A stretch of DNA of 64,000 nucleotides from Caldimonas mangrovi. Lineage in GTDB: Bacteria; Pseudomonadota; Gammaproteobacteria; Burkholderiales; Burkholderiaceae_C. Below, in pieces: positions 8,703 to 17,353 of this stretch (its first letter is position 1; each line of letters starts with the position of its first letter). Under the pieces are notes generated by a model. That model did no database searches. It was not told the DNA's origin and worked only from the letters and a program-made list of their open reading frames with translations. The stretch lies in contig NZ_JAMKFE010000020.1 in assembly GCF_023721835.1 (NCBI RefSeq), positions 29,365-93,364 of the forward strand, read 5' to 3'. Position numbers and translations under genes: made by a program.

Positions 8703-9356
8703 ATGAAAAAAGTGCTCTCCACGATGATGGTGCTGGCCGCAACGGCCGGTTTTGTAGGCGCTGCCCAGGCGCAGGACGCGAAGGCCGGTGCCGGCAAGGC
8801 AGCGATGTGCATCGGCTGCCACAGCATCCCCGGCTACCAGTCGAGCTTCCCGGAAGTGCACAAGGTGCCGATGATCGCCGGCCAGGGCTCGAAGTACATC
8901 GTGGCGGCGCTCAACGCCTACAAGAAGGGCGAGCGCAAGCACCCGACGATGCGCGGCATCGCCGAATCGCTGAGCGAGCAGGACATGGCCGACCTGGCCG
9001 CCTATTACGAGGCGCTGCCCCAGGACGTGCAGCCCGCGCCCGAGCAGCCGGCCCGGCAACCGAGCACCGAGGTGGCGGCCCTGCTGCAGAAGGGTGCCTG
9101 CGTGTCGTGCCACGGCGCCAACTTCAGCAAGCCGATCGACGGCACCTACCCCAAGATCGCCGGTCAACATTCTGACTACCTCTACGTTGCGCTGAAGTCC
9201 TACAAGAGCGACGGCAATCCCCATGTCGGCCGCGCCAACGCCATCATGGCCGGGCAGGTCAAGCAGTTCACCAATGCCGAACTGAAGGCGATGGCCCAGT
9301 ACATCGGCTCGCTGCCGGGCGAAATGAGGGTCGTCGCGCAGGATCGCTTCCGCTGA
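8703..9356 (+). CDS. Diheme cytochrome c4-type protein
   Basis: 217 residues from ATG at 8703; the upstream in-frame ATG at 8673 would put a charged extension before the signal peptide, so I reject it. Residues 1-23 are a Sec signal peptide ending AQA. Two heme-binding motifs are visible, CIGCH (36-40) and CVSCH (133-137), each followed by a c-type cytochrome fold of about 85 residues, the duplicated architecture of c4 cytochromes. It is a periplasmic, probably membrane-associated electron carrier between the bc1 complex and a terminal oxidase. Monocistronic: own -10 box upstream, hairpin terminator just downstream. Confidence 0.93.
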   Translation: MKKVLSTMMVLAATAGFVGAAQAQDAKAGAGKAAMCIGCHSIPGYQSSFPEVHKVPMIAGQGSKYIVAALNAYKKGERKHPTMRGIAESLSEQDMADLAAYYEALPQDVQPAPEQPARQPSTEVAALLQKGACVSCHGANFSKPIDGTYPKIAGQHSDYLYVALKSYKSDGNPHVGRANAIMAGQVKQFTNAELKAMAQYIGSLPGEMRVVAQDRFR

Positions 9357-9382
9357 TCGCGCGCTGTTCGCACCCAGGACGG

Positions 9383-9407
9383 GGCCGCTGCTTGCAGCGG
9401 CCTTTTT
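9383..9407 (+). terminator. Rho-independent terminator after cytochrome c4
   Basis: Perfect 8-base stem (GGCCGCTG / CAGCGGCC) with a 4-base loop directly followed by TTTTT, 26 bases after the cytochrome stop. Classic intrinsic terminator. Confidence 0.9.
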
Positions 9408-9438
9408 GTCGCCTGCGCGAAGATGAAGGTAGCGGACT

Positions 9439-9873
9439 TCAGCGAAAGCGCGTGTCCGCTGGGTGACACGCGTGCGCCGAAGGGCCGGCCTCGGCCAGGT
9501 CCTCGAGGATCGGACAGTCCGGCCGGTCGTCCCCGTGGCAGTGCTCGGCCAGTTGCTCCAGCGTGCGCTTCATGGCTTGCATTTCGTCGATGCGGCGTTG
9601 CAGGTCGGCGGCGTGCTGCAACGCGATGCGCTTGACCTCGCCACTGGCCCGGCGGCGGTTGCGCCACAGCTGCAGCAGCGTGCGTATCTCTTCCATCCCG
9701 AAGCCCAGGTCGCGCGCACGCCGGATGAAGCGCAGCGTGTGCACCGCACCGTCGTCGTACTGCCGGTAGCCCGAGTCGGTGCGCCGGATGTCTGGCAGCA
9801 GCCCGAGCGATTCATAGTGACGGATCATCTTCGCGGAAACCCCCGAGACGTCCGCGGCCTGGCCGATGTTCAT
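9439..9873 (-). CDS. cueR: Copper-responsive MerR-family regulator CueR
   Basis: 144 residues. N-terminal MerR helix-turn-helix ([19 protein letters not shown]) and dimerisation helix. The metal-site residues fall exactly at CueR numbers: Ser77, Cys112 and Cys120 (motif [10 protein letters not shown]), which in CueR select monovalent Cu/Ag/Au ions. The His-Cys in place of the Cys-Cys of E. coli CueR leaves both ligands intact. The start overlaps the copA stop (ATGA), so regulator and pump share one transcript and should be autoregulated from the CueR-type promoter before copA. Confidence 0.93.
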   Translation of the reverse strand: MNIGQAADVSGVSAKMIRHYESLGLLPDIRRTDSGYRQYDDGAVHTLRFIRRARDLGFGMEEIRTLLQLWRNRRRASGEVKRIALQHAADLQRRIDEMQAMKRTLEQLAEHCHGDDRPDCPILEDLAEAGPSAHACHPADTRFR

Positions 9874-12272
9874 GTCTGCTCTCCTTCGCTTGCGGGGTGC
9901 CAGCGACGCAGCAGCAGCGCATTGGTCACGACGCTCACGCTGCTGAGCGCCATCGCGGCGCCGGCAATGACGGGGTTCAGCAGTCCGAAGGCTGCCAGCG
10001 GAATGCCGACGACGTTGTAGACGAAGGCCCAGAACAGGTTCTGGTGGATCTTGCGCGTGGTGCGGCGCGAGATGTCGATGGCGTCGGCCACCAGCGCGGG
10101 ATCGCCTCGCATCAGCGTGATGCCTGCGGCGTGCATCGCGACGTCGGTGCCCGAACTCATCGCCATGCCGACGTCTGCCGCGGCCAGCGCCGGCGCGTCG
10201 TTGATGCCGTCGCCCACCATCGCGACACGCACACCGCCCTGCTTCAGCCGTGCCACCACGGTCGCCTTGTCGGCGGGCAGTACCTCGGCACGCACGTCAT
10301 CGATGCCGAGCTGCGCGCCCACGGCCTGCGCACTGCCGCGGTTGTCGCCGCTGATCAGGGCGGTCCGCACGCCATGCGCCATGAGCCGCTCGATGGCGCG
10401 TGCGGCGCTCGGCTTGAGCGTGTCACCAAAGGCCAGCAACCCCAGCAGCCGGGGCTCGGGCGTCGTCTGCGCCAGCCAGGAAACCGTGCGGCCTTCGGCC
10501 TGCAGGGACTGAGCGAGCTCTGCGAGAGGCGCGTGCGGCATCTTCAACTCGTCCATCCAGCGGCCGCTGCCCAGTCGGAGCTCGCGTTCGCCGACGCGTC
10601 CGGCCACGCCGTGGCCGGCAACCGCTCGCACGTCATGCGCCTGCATCGGCTGCACGCCTCGGGCGGCCGCTTCCTGCAGCACCGCGTGGGCCAGCGGATG
10701 TTCGCTGCCCGACTGCAGCGCGGCCGCCAGCCGCAGCAACTCGTTGTCGTCGAGGCCGGCATCGGCGGCGGGACGGGCGGCGACCAGCGTCGGCTTGCCT
10801 TGTGTCAAGGTGCCGGTCTTGTCGAACGCAACGACCTGCACCGAATGCGCCACTTCCAGCGCCTGCGCATCCTTGATCAGGATGCCGTGGCGGGCTGCGA
10901 CGCCGGTGCCGACCATGATGGCGGCAGGCGTCGCAAGGCCCAGCGCGCAGGGGCAGGCGATCACCAGCACCGCGACAGCCGGCAGCACGGCACCGGCCCA
11001 GTCGCCCGTGTAGAGACCCCAGCCGGCGAAGGTCAGCAGCGCGATCGCGATGACCACCGGGACGAAGACCGCGCTGACACGGTCGACCATGCGCTGGATC
11101 GGTGCCTTCTCGGCCTGCGCCGATTCCACCAGCCGCACGATGCGCGACAGCGCCGTCTCGCTGCCAACGGCGGTGGTGCGCATCTGTACCAGGCCTTCGC
11201 CATTGATCGCCCCACCGGTCACGCGGTCGCCCGGGTGTTTGGCAACCGGCAGGCTTTCGCCGGTGATCAGCGATTCGTCGAAATGCGTCTGGCCGCCGAC
11301 CACCTCACCGTCCACCGGCGCCCGCTCGCCGGGGCGCACCACCACGATGTCGCCGACGACCACGTCGTCGAGCGGCACGCTCTGCTCGCTGCCATTGCGC
11401 AGCACGCGGGCGGTGTCGGGCCGCAGGGCCTGCAGGGCGCGGATCGCCTCGGTCGTCTGGCGCTTGGCGCGCGCTTCCAGCCACTTGCCGAGCAGCACCA
11501 GCGTGATCACGACGGCGGCCGACTCGAAGTACAAGTGCGCCATGCTGCCGTCTGCGTTCAGCAGCAGGTACAGGCTCAAGCCATAGGCGGCCGAGGTGCC
11601 CAGCGCGACCAGCAGGTCCATGTTGCCGGTGCCGGCCTTCAGCGCTTTCCAGGCGGCACGGTAGAAGCGCGCGCCGAGCCAGAACTGCACCGGCGTCGCC
11701 AGCGCGAGTTGCAGCCAGCCGTCCAGCATCCAGTGCCTGCCGATCAAATCGCCGGCCATCGGCACGGCGAGCGGCAGCGACAGCAGTGCGGCGATCAGCA
11801 CCGCGCGGCCTTCGGTGAGCCAGCGCCGCGGCGCCGCGGTGGTCCCGTCGGCGTCCTTCGCCCGCGCCTCGTAGCCGGCGTCGCGTACGGCCGCGATCAG
11901 TGCGACGTCGGTCACGTCGCGCAGTACGTCGACCATGGCGGTTTCGGTCGCCAGGTTCACCGTGGCCGCGACGACGCCCGGTACACGCAGGAGCGCTTTC
12001 TCGACGCGGCCGACGCACGATGCGCAGGTCATGCCGCCGATGGCCAGCGACGCCTGCCGCCGAGGCACCTCGTAACCCGCATCGCGCACCGCCTTCATCA
12101 GGTCGGCCAGCGGCACGCCGAGGCTTTGCACGGTGGCGGTCTCGGTCGCGAGGTTGACGGTGGCGTCGTCGACGCCCGGCAGCCGCTTCAGGACGCGCTC
12201 GACACGGCTGACGCACGAGGCACAGGTCATGCCCTCGACGGGCACGGAAAGGGGGGCAGTGGTTGAGTTCAT
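9870..12272 (-). CDS. copA: Cu(+)-exporting P1B-type ATPase CopA
   Basis: 800 residues. Two N-terminal heavy-metal-associated domains with MTCASC motifs (Cys17/Cys20 and Cys83/Cys86), eight predicted membrane helices, the intramembrane CPC motif (Cys440-Pro441-Cys442) that marks copper/silver pumps, the phosphorylation site DKTGTLT (Asp484), and the [10 protein letters not shown] hinge near the C-terminus. Exports cytoplasmic Cu(I) to the periplasm using ATP. Co-transcribed with cueR. No Shine-Dalgarno sequence lies before the ATG, and the promoter geometry places the expected transcription start at or near this ATG. Confidence 0.96.
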   Translation of the reverse strand: MNSTTAPLSVPVEGMTCASCVSRVERVLKRLPGVDDATVNLATETATVQSLGVPLADLMKAVRDAGYEVPRRQASLAIGGMTCASCVGRVEKALLRVPGVVAATVNLATETAMVDVLRDVTDVALIAAVRDAGYEARAKDADGTTAAPRRWLTEGRAVLIAALLSLPLAVPMAGDLIGRHWMLDGWLQLALATPVQFWLGARFYRAAWKALKAGTGNMDLLVALGTSAAYGLSLYLLLNADGSMAHLYFESAAVVITLVLLGKWLEARAKRQTTEAIRALQALRPDTARVLRNGSEQSVPLDDVVVGDIVVVRPGERAPVDGEVVGGQTHFDESLITGESLPVAKHPGDRVTGGAINGEGLVQMRTTAVGSETALSRIVRLVESAQAEKAPIQRMVDRVSAVFVPVVIAIALLTFAGWGLYTGDWAGAVLPAVAVLVIACPCALGLATPAAIMVGTGVAARHGILIKDAQALEVAHSVQVVAFDKTGTLTQGKPTLVAARPAADAGLDDNELLRLAAALQSGSEHPLAHAVLQEAAARGVQPMQAHDVRAVAGHGVAGRVGERELRLGSGRWMDELKMPHAPLAELAQSLQAEGRTVSWLAQTTPEPRLLGLLAFGDTLKPSAARAIERLMAHGVRTALISGDNRGSAQAVGAQLGIDDVRAEVLPADKATVVARLKQGGVRVAMVGDGINDAPALAAADVGMAMSSGTDVAMHAAGITLMRGDPALVADAIDISRRTTRKIHQNLFWAFVYNVVGIPLAAFGLLNPVIAGAAMALSSVSVVTNALLLRRWHPASEGEQT

Positions 12273-12278
12273 GTCGAC

Positions 12279-12309
12279 AGGCTAGACATTGACATCATGT
12301 CAAAGTCAA
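12279..12309 (-). promoter_or_regulatory. CueR-type promoter of copA-cueR
   Basis: On the minus strand: -35 TTGACT (12309-12304), a 19-base spacer, then -10 TAGCCT (12284-12279). The overlong 19-base spacer is the hallmark of MerR-family promoters. The spacer holds the dyad TTGACATGATGTCAA, the expected CueR operator. The -10 ends only six bases before the copA ATG. Confidence 0.85.
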
Positions 12310-12330
12310 GCACCTGCGACGTGACCGGGG

Positions 12331-12762
12331 TCAACGCATCGCGCGCCGTCTCACGCAATCGATGTAGGCCTCGCCGTCCGGCGGCAGGCCGCTGCGTTGC
12401 GAGGCCCAGATCATCTCGCCCAGGCATTCCATGATCTGGTGGTGCGCCTCGTGCCGAGAGCCGAGCCGGTGCGACAGCAACTCGCAGGCCTGCTTGATGC
12501 CCCGGGGCTGGTCGATGCCGATCTGCTCGCTGATCGACAGGTGCATCGCCAGGTGCAGAAAGGGGTTGGAGCGGCCTTCCTCGACCTGGTAGCTGGCGGC
12601 CTTCGCGGCCTCGGCGTCGGCCAGTTCGGCGTGGTATTCGGGGTGCTCCGCGATCCAGTCGGCGGCCACCGCCTCGATCGGCGTCAGCGGCTCGCCGGCG
12701 CGATGCTTGCGGTGCGCCTCGCAGAAGAAAAGCCGTACGTCGTGTTGGGAGGGGGCGAACAT
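12331..12762 (-). CDS. DUF1841 family protein
   Basis: 143 residues beginning [20 protein letters not shown], with the features I associate with DUF1841: the [22 protein letters not shown] stretch, [21 protein letters not shown] in the middle and [23 protein letters not shown] near the end. Small, soluble, no catalytic motif known to me; conserved in beta- and gammaproteobacteria. It is divergent from the RutE-like gene with only 39 bases between the start codons. Confidence 0.85.
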   Translation of the reverse strand: MFAPSQHDVRLFFCEAHRKHRAGEPLTPIEAVAADWIAEHPEYHAELADAEAAKAASYQVEEGRSNPFLHLAMHLSISEQIGIDQPRGIKQACELLSHRLGSRHEAHHQIMECLGEMIWASQRSGLPPDGEAYIDCVRRRAMR

Positions 12763-12801
12763 CCGACAATTCTCCCTCTTTCGGATTCCCGGGTAGCCCG
12801 C

Positions 12802-13380
12802 ATGAACATCTCCACCGAGCAATTGTTCGACCACGCCCGCACCCACAACGTGTGGCTCGACCGGCCCGTGCCGGACGACCTGCTGCACCGTTTGTACGAG
12901 ATGATGAAGTTCGGCCCGACTTCGGCCAACTGCAGCCCGGCGCGCATCGTCTTCGTCAGGTCGCCCGAGGCCAAGGCGCGGCTGGTGCCGTGCATGAGCG
13001 AAGGCAACCGGGCCAAGACCGCTGCCGCGCCGGTGACCGCGATCATCGGCATGGACTTGAAGTTCTACGAGAAGCTGCCGCAGTTGTTCCCGCACGACCC
13101 GGGCGCGCGCTCCTGGTTCGAGGGCAATGACGCGACGATCCAGTCGACCGCGTTTCGCAACTCCAGCCTGCAAGGCGGCTACTTCATCATCGCGGCCCGC
13201 GCACTCGGGCTCGACTGCGGCCCGATGAGCGGCTTCGATGCGCCGCGCGTGGACGCCGAGTTCTGGCGCGGCACGTCGGTCAAGACCAATTTCGTCTGCA
13301 GCCTCGGCTACGGCGACGCCACCCAGCTGTTCCCGCGCAGTCCGCGCCTGAGCTTCGACGAGGCGTGCCGGCTTGCCTGA
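12802..13380 (+). CDS. rutE: Nitroreductase-family protein, probable malonic semialdehyde reductase RutE
   Basis: 192 residues, close to the 196 of E. coli RutE. Nitroreductase fold with the RutE-like motifs [18 protein letters not shown] and [21 protein letters not shown], which contact FMN. RutE reduces malonic semialdehyde to 3-hydroxypropionate in uracil breakdown using NAD(P)H. No other rut gene is nearby, so here it may detoxify semialdehydes from another source. The stop region overlaps the TauE start by eight bases. Confidence 0.75.
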   Translation: MNISTEQLFDHARTHNVWLDRPVPDDLLHRLYEMMKFGPTSANCSPARIVFVRSPEAKARLVPCMSEGNRAKTAAAPVTAIIGMDLKFYEKLPQLFPHDPGARSWFEGNDATIQSTAFRNSSLQGGYFIIAARALGLDCGPMSGFDAPRVDAEFWRGTSVKTNFVCSLGYGDATQLFPRSPRLSFDEACRLA

Positions 13381-14137
13381 CGGGTTCACGTCCGCACTGA
13401 TCGTCGACCCGTGGTTCTATGCCGCGGCGGTGCCGGCCGTGCTGTTGATGGGCCTGTCCAAGAGCGGCTTCGGCGCCGGATTCGGTTCGCTGGCGGTGCC
13501 GATCATGGCGCTCGTGATTCCTGTGCCGCAGGCCGCCGCCATCATGCTGCCGCTGCTCGCGGTGATGGACGCGCTGGGCGTCGCGGCCTATGTGAAGCAC
13601 GTCGACAAGGCACTGATCCGGCTGCTGCTGCCCGCTGGCCTGGTCGGCACGGTGGTGGGTACGGTCCTGTTCGGCGTGCTGTCCCCGCAGGTGGTGGCCG
13701 GTGTGGTCGGGGCGCTGACGCTGCTGTTCCTGGCCCAGCGACTGTTCTTTCCGCCGCGTGCCGATGCACCGCCACCGCCCCGCTGGCTGGGCTGGACGCT
13801 GGGCGTGGCGTCGGGCTTCACCAGTTTCGTCGCGCATGCCGGCGCCCCGCCGGTGAACGCCTACGTGCTGCCGTTGCGGCTGCCGCCGTTGACGTTCGCC
13901 GCGACGATGGCCGTGTTCTTCGCGGTGGTCAATGCGTCGAAGTGGGTGCCGTATGCGTGGCTGGGGTTGATCGACCTGCGCAACATGGCGACCGCGCTGG
14001 TGCTGATGCCGTTGGCGCCGCTGGGCGTGTGGGTGGGCGTGAGGCTGGTGCACCGGGTGAGCACGGTCTGGTTCTACCGCTTGGTGTATGCCGGGATGTT
14101 GCTCACTGGAGTGAAGCTGCTTTGGGATGCGGTTTGA
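13373..14137 (+). CDS. TauE/SafE family sulfite/sulfonate exporter-like membrane protein
   Basis: 254 residues with about eight hydrophobic segments and the TauE-like [19 protein letters not shown] motif near residue 25-45 and its repeat [19 protein letters not shown] in the second half. These proteins export small anions such as sulfite or sulfoacetate. The start is a TTG inside the end of the RutE gene; no in-frame ATG or GTG is available upstream and the first membrane segment begins soon after, so TTG is the best choice. Downstream comes the inverted-repeat element. Confidence 0.83.
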   Translation: MPDGFTSALIVDPWFYAAAVPAVLLMGLSKSGFGAGFGSLAVPIMALVIPVPQAAAIMLPLLAVMDALGVAAYVKHVDKALIRLLLPAGLVGTVVGTVLFGVLSPQVVAGVVGALTLLFLAQRLFFPPRADAPPPPRWLGWTLGVASGFTSFVAHAGAPPVNAYVLPLRLPPLTFAATMAVFFAVVNASKWVPYAWLGLIDLRNMATALVLMPLAPLGVWVGVRLVHRVSTVWFYRLVYAGMLLTGVKLLWDAV

Positions 14138-14171
14138 CGGAGGGGGCAGCTTGGCTGACTTGCTGGGTGCG

Positions 14172-14341
14172 TGCTTTGCTTTGCTTTGCTTTGCTTTGCT
14201 GGGCGTGCTTCTTGTGGCGCTGTGCTCCATTGCGCTGCCGCGCCGGGAGCCCGCCCCGGCGGGCGGGTAACTTTCTTCTGTTGGCTCAGAAGAAAGTCAC
14301 CAAAGAAGAGAGCCTGAATGCAACACCATGCACTCTGACCG
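14172..14341 (+). repeat. Left arm of large inverted repeat
   Basis: About 170 bases that reappear, inverted and at roughly 85% identity by eye, at 14628-14785. It begins with five copies of TTTGC, then shares GGCGTGCTTCTTGTGGCG, CCGCCCCGGCGGGCGGGTAA, a hairpin at 14270-14297 and ends CACCATGCACTCTGACCG. It lies 34 bases after the TauE stop. Confidence 0.9.
14270..14297. repeat. Hairpin within left arm
   Basis: Perfect 11-base stem ACTTTCTTCTG / CAGAAGAAAGT with a six-base loop. The matching hairpin in the other arm has two base-pair replacements, both compensated. Confidence 0.85.
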
Positions 14342-14532
14342 TTGTGCTTCTTCCCCTCAGCCCAGCGGGCGGTCGATCCCCGCCCAATGGGCTAGAACCA
14401 CCTGCTCGTCCAACACTACGGGTTCGCTGCGCGAGACCCTGGAGAAACTCAGGAACAGCCTGGGCTATGCGTAGCGAGCCCGTTCACGCCGGCGCCGTTC
14501 GTGTTGCTTGGGTTTTGTCTTCGGTCCCGGTC

Positions 14533-14553
14533 TTCGGTCCGCTTCGGACCGAA
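14533..14553. repeat. Hairpin in the centre of the inverted-repeat element
   Basis: Perfect 8-base stem TTCGGTCC / GGACCGAA with loop GCTTC, preceded by a direct repeat of GTCTTCGGTCC. It sits in the 286-base spacer between the two arms; the rest of that spacer contains no coding frame I would support. Confidence 0.6.
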
Positions 14554-14627
14554 ACAACAGGTGTGCGGCCTCTCTAGCCAGCACGGCATACACAGGCCGC
14601 CCGCCGGTCCGCCTTTAAGAAGCTCAA

Positions 14628-14785
14628 CGGTCAGAGTGCATGGTGTTCTTCTTCAGGCCCTTTGCTTTGGTGACTTTCATTTGGGCCAGCCAAATGAAAG
14701 TTACCCGCCCGCCGGGGCGGACTCCCGGCACGGCAGTGCAATGAGGCACAGCGCCACAAGAAGCACGCCAAGCAAAGCAAAGCTG
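14628..14785 (-). repeat. Right arm of large inverted repeat
   Basis: Inverted copy of 14172-14341. It contains the hairpin ACTTTCATTTGG / CCAAATGAAAGT (14673-14701, 12-base stem) and only two copies of the TTTGC pentamer. It ends two bases before the stop codon of kefC, so it occupies the whole 3' flank of that gene. Confidence 0.9.
14673..14701. repeat. Hairpin within right arm
   Basis: Perfect 12-base stem with a five-base loop. Compared with the left-arm hairpin, pair 7 is A-T instead of T-A and pair 9 is T-A instead of C-G. Confidence 0.85.
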
Positions 14786-14787
14786 CA

Positions 14788-16599
14788 TCACTGCCCCCAT
14801 CCCTCCCGCTTGCGACTCTCCAGGCTTTGCCGCTCCTGCGCAAACAGCTCCTCCAGTTGCTGCCGCCCCTGCTTGGCGATCGCGATCAGCTTTGCCTGAT
14901 CGCGATAGTGCGGCAACTGCGCCTCCAACTGCTCGACGGTGTGCCGCCGGAACCTCATCGCCAGCTGCCGTGCATGGTGGGGATGCCACCCCATCGCCTC
15001 CAGCACCGTGCGAGCACTCGTCAATGCCGAATCGAGCGTCTCGCGTTCGATGTCGGTGACGCCGCGCCGGCGCAGCTCGTACCAGTGCGTCACGTTGCGC
15101 GCGCGGGCGACGATGTGCAGGTGGGGAAAGTGCTCGCGTGCCAGGTCGGCGATCTGCAGGCTCTGCTCGATATCGTCGACGGCGATGACCAGCACGCGCG
15201 CCTGGTCTGCGCCGGCGATCCGCAGCAGGTCCAGCCGCGTGGCGTCGCCGTAGTGCACGCGCCAGCCGAAGCGGCGGATGGCCTCGACCTGGTCGGGATC
15301 GTGGTCGAGCACCGTCGCGCGGACACCATTCGCATAGAGCAGGCGGCCGATCACCTGGCCGTAGCGGCCGAAGCCGGCGATCAGCACCGGTGCTTCTTGC
15401 GGTTCGGTCAATTCGGCCACGGGCGGGGCGTCGTGCCCGGTGAGCCGGGGTGACAGCAGCTTGTCGACGACCACCAGCAGCAAGGGGGTCAGCAGCATCG
15501 ACAAGGCGATGACCGCGACCAGGATGGAGGCGGTGGACGCGTCGAGCACGCCGCTCAGTGCACCGGCTTGCAGCACGACGAAACCGAACTCGCCGCCCTG
15601 GGCCAGCAGCAGCATGAAGACGGCCCGTTCCGGACGCGGGATCGGCATGCCGCGTGCGATGCCCCACATCACCAGCAGCTTGAGCGACAGGAAGCACACC
15701 AGCACCAACGCGATCACGCCGGCGTTGGCCAGCACCACCGAAAAGTCGATCGACATGCCGACGGCCATGAAAAACAGACCCATCAACAAGCCCTTGAACG
15801 GCTCGATATCGGTTTGCAGTTGGCGCCGATATTCGCTGTCGGCCAGCAGCACGCCGGCCAGGAAGGCGCCCAGCGCCATCGACATGCCGACGGCCTGCAT
15901 CAGCGCGGCGATGGCGACGACCAGCAGCAGCGATGCGGCAGTGAAGATCTCGCGCGAGTCGCTCTTGGCGATCCAGTGCAACAGCGGCCGCAGCAGCAGG
16001 CGCCCGCCCAGCACGACGGCCGCCACCATCGCCACGGCCTTCAGTGCCGCGCCGGTGCCACCGGTGTCGCCGGCATGCGCGGCCGAGCCGAGCAGCGGCA
16101 GCAGGGCGAGAAAGGGGATGGAGGCGACGTCCTGGAACAACGAGATCGACAACACCGAACGGCCGGCCTCCCGCTGCAGCAGGTGGCGCTCGCCGAGCAC
16201 GCCCAGCGCGATCGCGGTGGAAGACATGCTGAGCCCGAAGCCCGCGACCACGCTGACCTGCCACGACCACCCCGCGGCGTGCCCGAGCAGGGCGATCAGC
16301 AAGGTGCTCGTGAGCACCTGCACGCCGCCCCAGCCGAAGATGGGCTTGCGCAACGCCCAGAGACGGGACGGCTCGAGGTCCATGCCGACCAGGAACAGCA
16401 TCAGCACCACGCCGAACTCCGAGAAGCTCAGGATCTGCTGTGCCTCGCTCAGGAGGCTCAGGCCCCAGGGCCCGATCGCCATGCCGGCCACGAGATAGCC
16501 GAGGATGGCGCCCAGGCCGAGGGCCTTGGCCAGCGGGACCGCGATCACTGCGGCGGCCAGATAGACGAGGGAATTGGTCAGCCAGGTGGAAGCTTCCAT
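14788..16599 (-). CDS. kefC: Glutathione-regulated potassium-efflux system protein KefC/KefB (CPA2 family)
   Basis: 603 residues from the ATG giving MEASTWLTNSLVYLAAAVIA; a longer in-frame extension is Arg/Ala-rich and not credible. Residues 1-385 hold about 12-13 membrane helices of a CPA2 antiporter. A linker leads to an RCK/TrkA-N domain (about 400-520) with the nucleotide-binding GFGRYGQVIG motif. Length matches E. coli KefB (601) and KefC (620). Exports K+ in response to electrophiles, gated by glutathione adducts. The companion kefF gene lies 26 bases upstream in the same direction. Confidence 0.9.
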   Translation of the reverse strand: MEASTWLTNSLVYLAAAVIAVPLAKALGLGAILGYLVAGMAIGPWGLSLLSEAQQILSFSEFGVVLMLFLVGMDLEPSRLWALRKPIFGWGGVQVLTSTLLIALLGHAAGWSWQVSVVAGFGLSMSSTAIALGVLGERHLLQREAGRSVLSISLFQDVASIPFLALLPLLGSAAHAGDTGGTGAALKAVAMVAAVVLGGRLLLRPLLHWIAKSDSREIFTAASLLLVVAIAALMQAVGMSMALGAFLAGVLLADSEYRRQLQTDIEPFKGLLMGLFFMAVGMSIDFSVVLANAGVIALVLVCFLSLKLLVMWGIARGMPIPRPERAVFMLLLAQGGEFGFVVLQAGALSGVLDASTASILVAVIALSMLLTPLLLVVVDKLLSPRLTGHDAPPVAELTEPQEAPVLIAGFGRYGQVIGRLLYANGVRATVLDHDPDQVEAIRRFGWRVHYGDATRLDLLRIAGADQARVLVIAVDDIEQSLQIADLAREHFPHLHIVARARNVTHWYELRRRGVTDIERETLDSALTSARTVLEAMGWHPHHARQLAMRFRRHTVEQLEAQLPHYRDQAKLIAIAKQGRQQLEELFAQERQSLESRKREGWGQ

Positions 16600-16625
16600 G
16601 CGCTGCTTTCTGCGGAAGTCGGGGC

Positions 16626-17231
16626 TTATGCTGCGGTGGGGCGGGCCGAGGGAGGCACGTCGCAGCTCGGGCAATCGGCCATCTGATCGATCTCGGGCCA
16701 GCGCGGGTAGCTGCGCAGCCGTTCGGTGAACAGCTGCACGTGCTGCTGCAGCACCGGCTCGGCCACGGTGTGCGCGCCGTGCAGCAGCAGCGGCGGCAGG
16801 AAGCGCAGCCCGCACAGCGCGGCGGTCTGCTCATAGGGCGGCAGGAAGGCGTCGAAGAAATAGCGGTTGTAGCTGGCCGGGTGGTATGACGATTCCGGCC
16901 CGCCGGTGGAGGCGACCAGCCACACGTCCTTGCCGTGCAAGGCGTCACCCGCACGGCCGTAGGCCCAGCCGTAGGTCAGCACCTCGTCGAGCCAGAGCTT
17001 CATCAGCGCGGGCATGCTGTACCACTGGATGGGGTGCATCCAGACGATCAGATCGGCCTCGCGCAATGCCTGCTGCTCGGCCCGCACGTCGATCAGGTAG
17101 TCGGGATACAGCGCATACAGGTCGCGCACCGCGACCTCGCCGCCCAGGCTGCGTGCGGCTTGCAGCAGCGACGTGTTGACGTGAGACAGGTGCAGTTGCG
17201 GGTGCGCAGCGAGAACCAGGAGACGGGGCAT
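16626..17231 (-). CDS. kefF: KefF-type NAD(P)H oxidoreductase, regulator of the Kef channel
   Basis: 201 residues starting MPRLLVLAAHPQLHLSHVN, a flavodoxin-like fold of the NQO/MdaB family (PF02525). Typical motifs are WMHPIQWYSMPALMKLWLDE and the flavin-contacting GWAYG and STGGPESSYHP. In E. coli KefF binds the KefC channel and has quinone reductase activity. Gene order kefF-kefC with 26 bases between them supports the same partnership here. The C-terminus has an extra Cys- and Pro-rich tail of about 15 residues. Confidence 0.9.
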   Translation of the reverse strand: MPRLLVLAAHPQLHLSHVNTSLLQAARSLGGEVAVRDLYALYPDYLIDVRAEQQALREADLIVWMHPIQWYSMPALMKLWLDEVLTYGWAYGRAGDALHGKDVWLVASTGGPESSYHPASYNRYFFDAFLPPYEQTAALCGLRFLPPLLLHGAHTVAEPVLQQHVQLFTERLRSYPRWPEIDQMADCPSCDVPPSARPTAA

Positions 17232-17353
17232 GTCGGACTTCGGAGGTGTCGCGCAGGCGACGGGCGGTCTACGCACCGTCGTGGTTTGTCTTGAGACCGC
17301 TCACGCCGGGCGCCGCTAACATTACCCGATTCCATAGACGGGCGGAGGATGCG

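Noticed and set aside
9897..12266. 789-residue frame opposite copA
   Set aside because: Antisense to a clear P-type ATPase; His/Gln/Arg-rich with no domain. Typical shadow in very GC-rich coding DNA.
17291..17322. TTGAGA and TAACAT before parA as a promoter
   Set aside because: Spacer of 20 bases is too long for a standard sigma-70 promoter and no MerR-type regulator is implicated.
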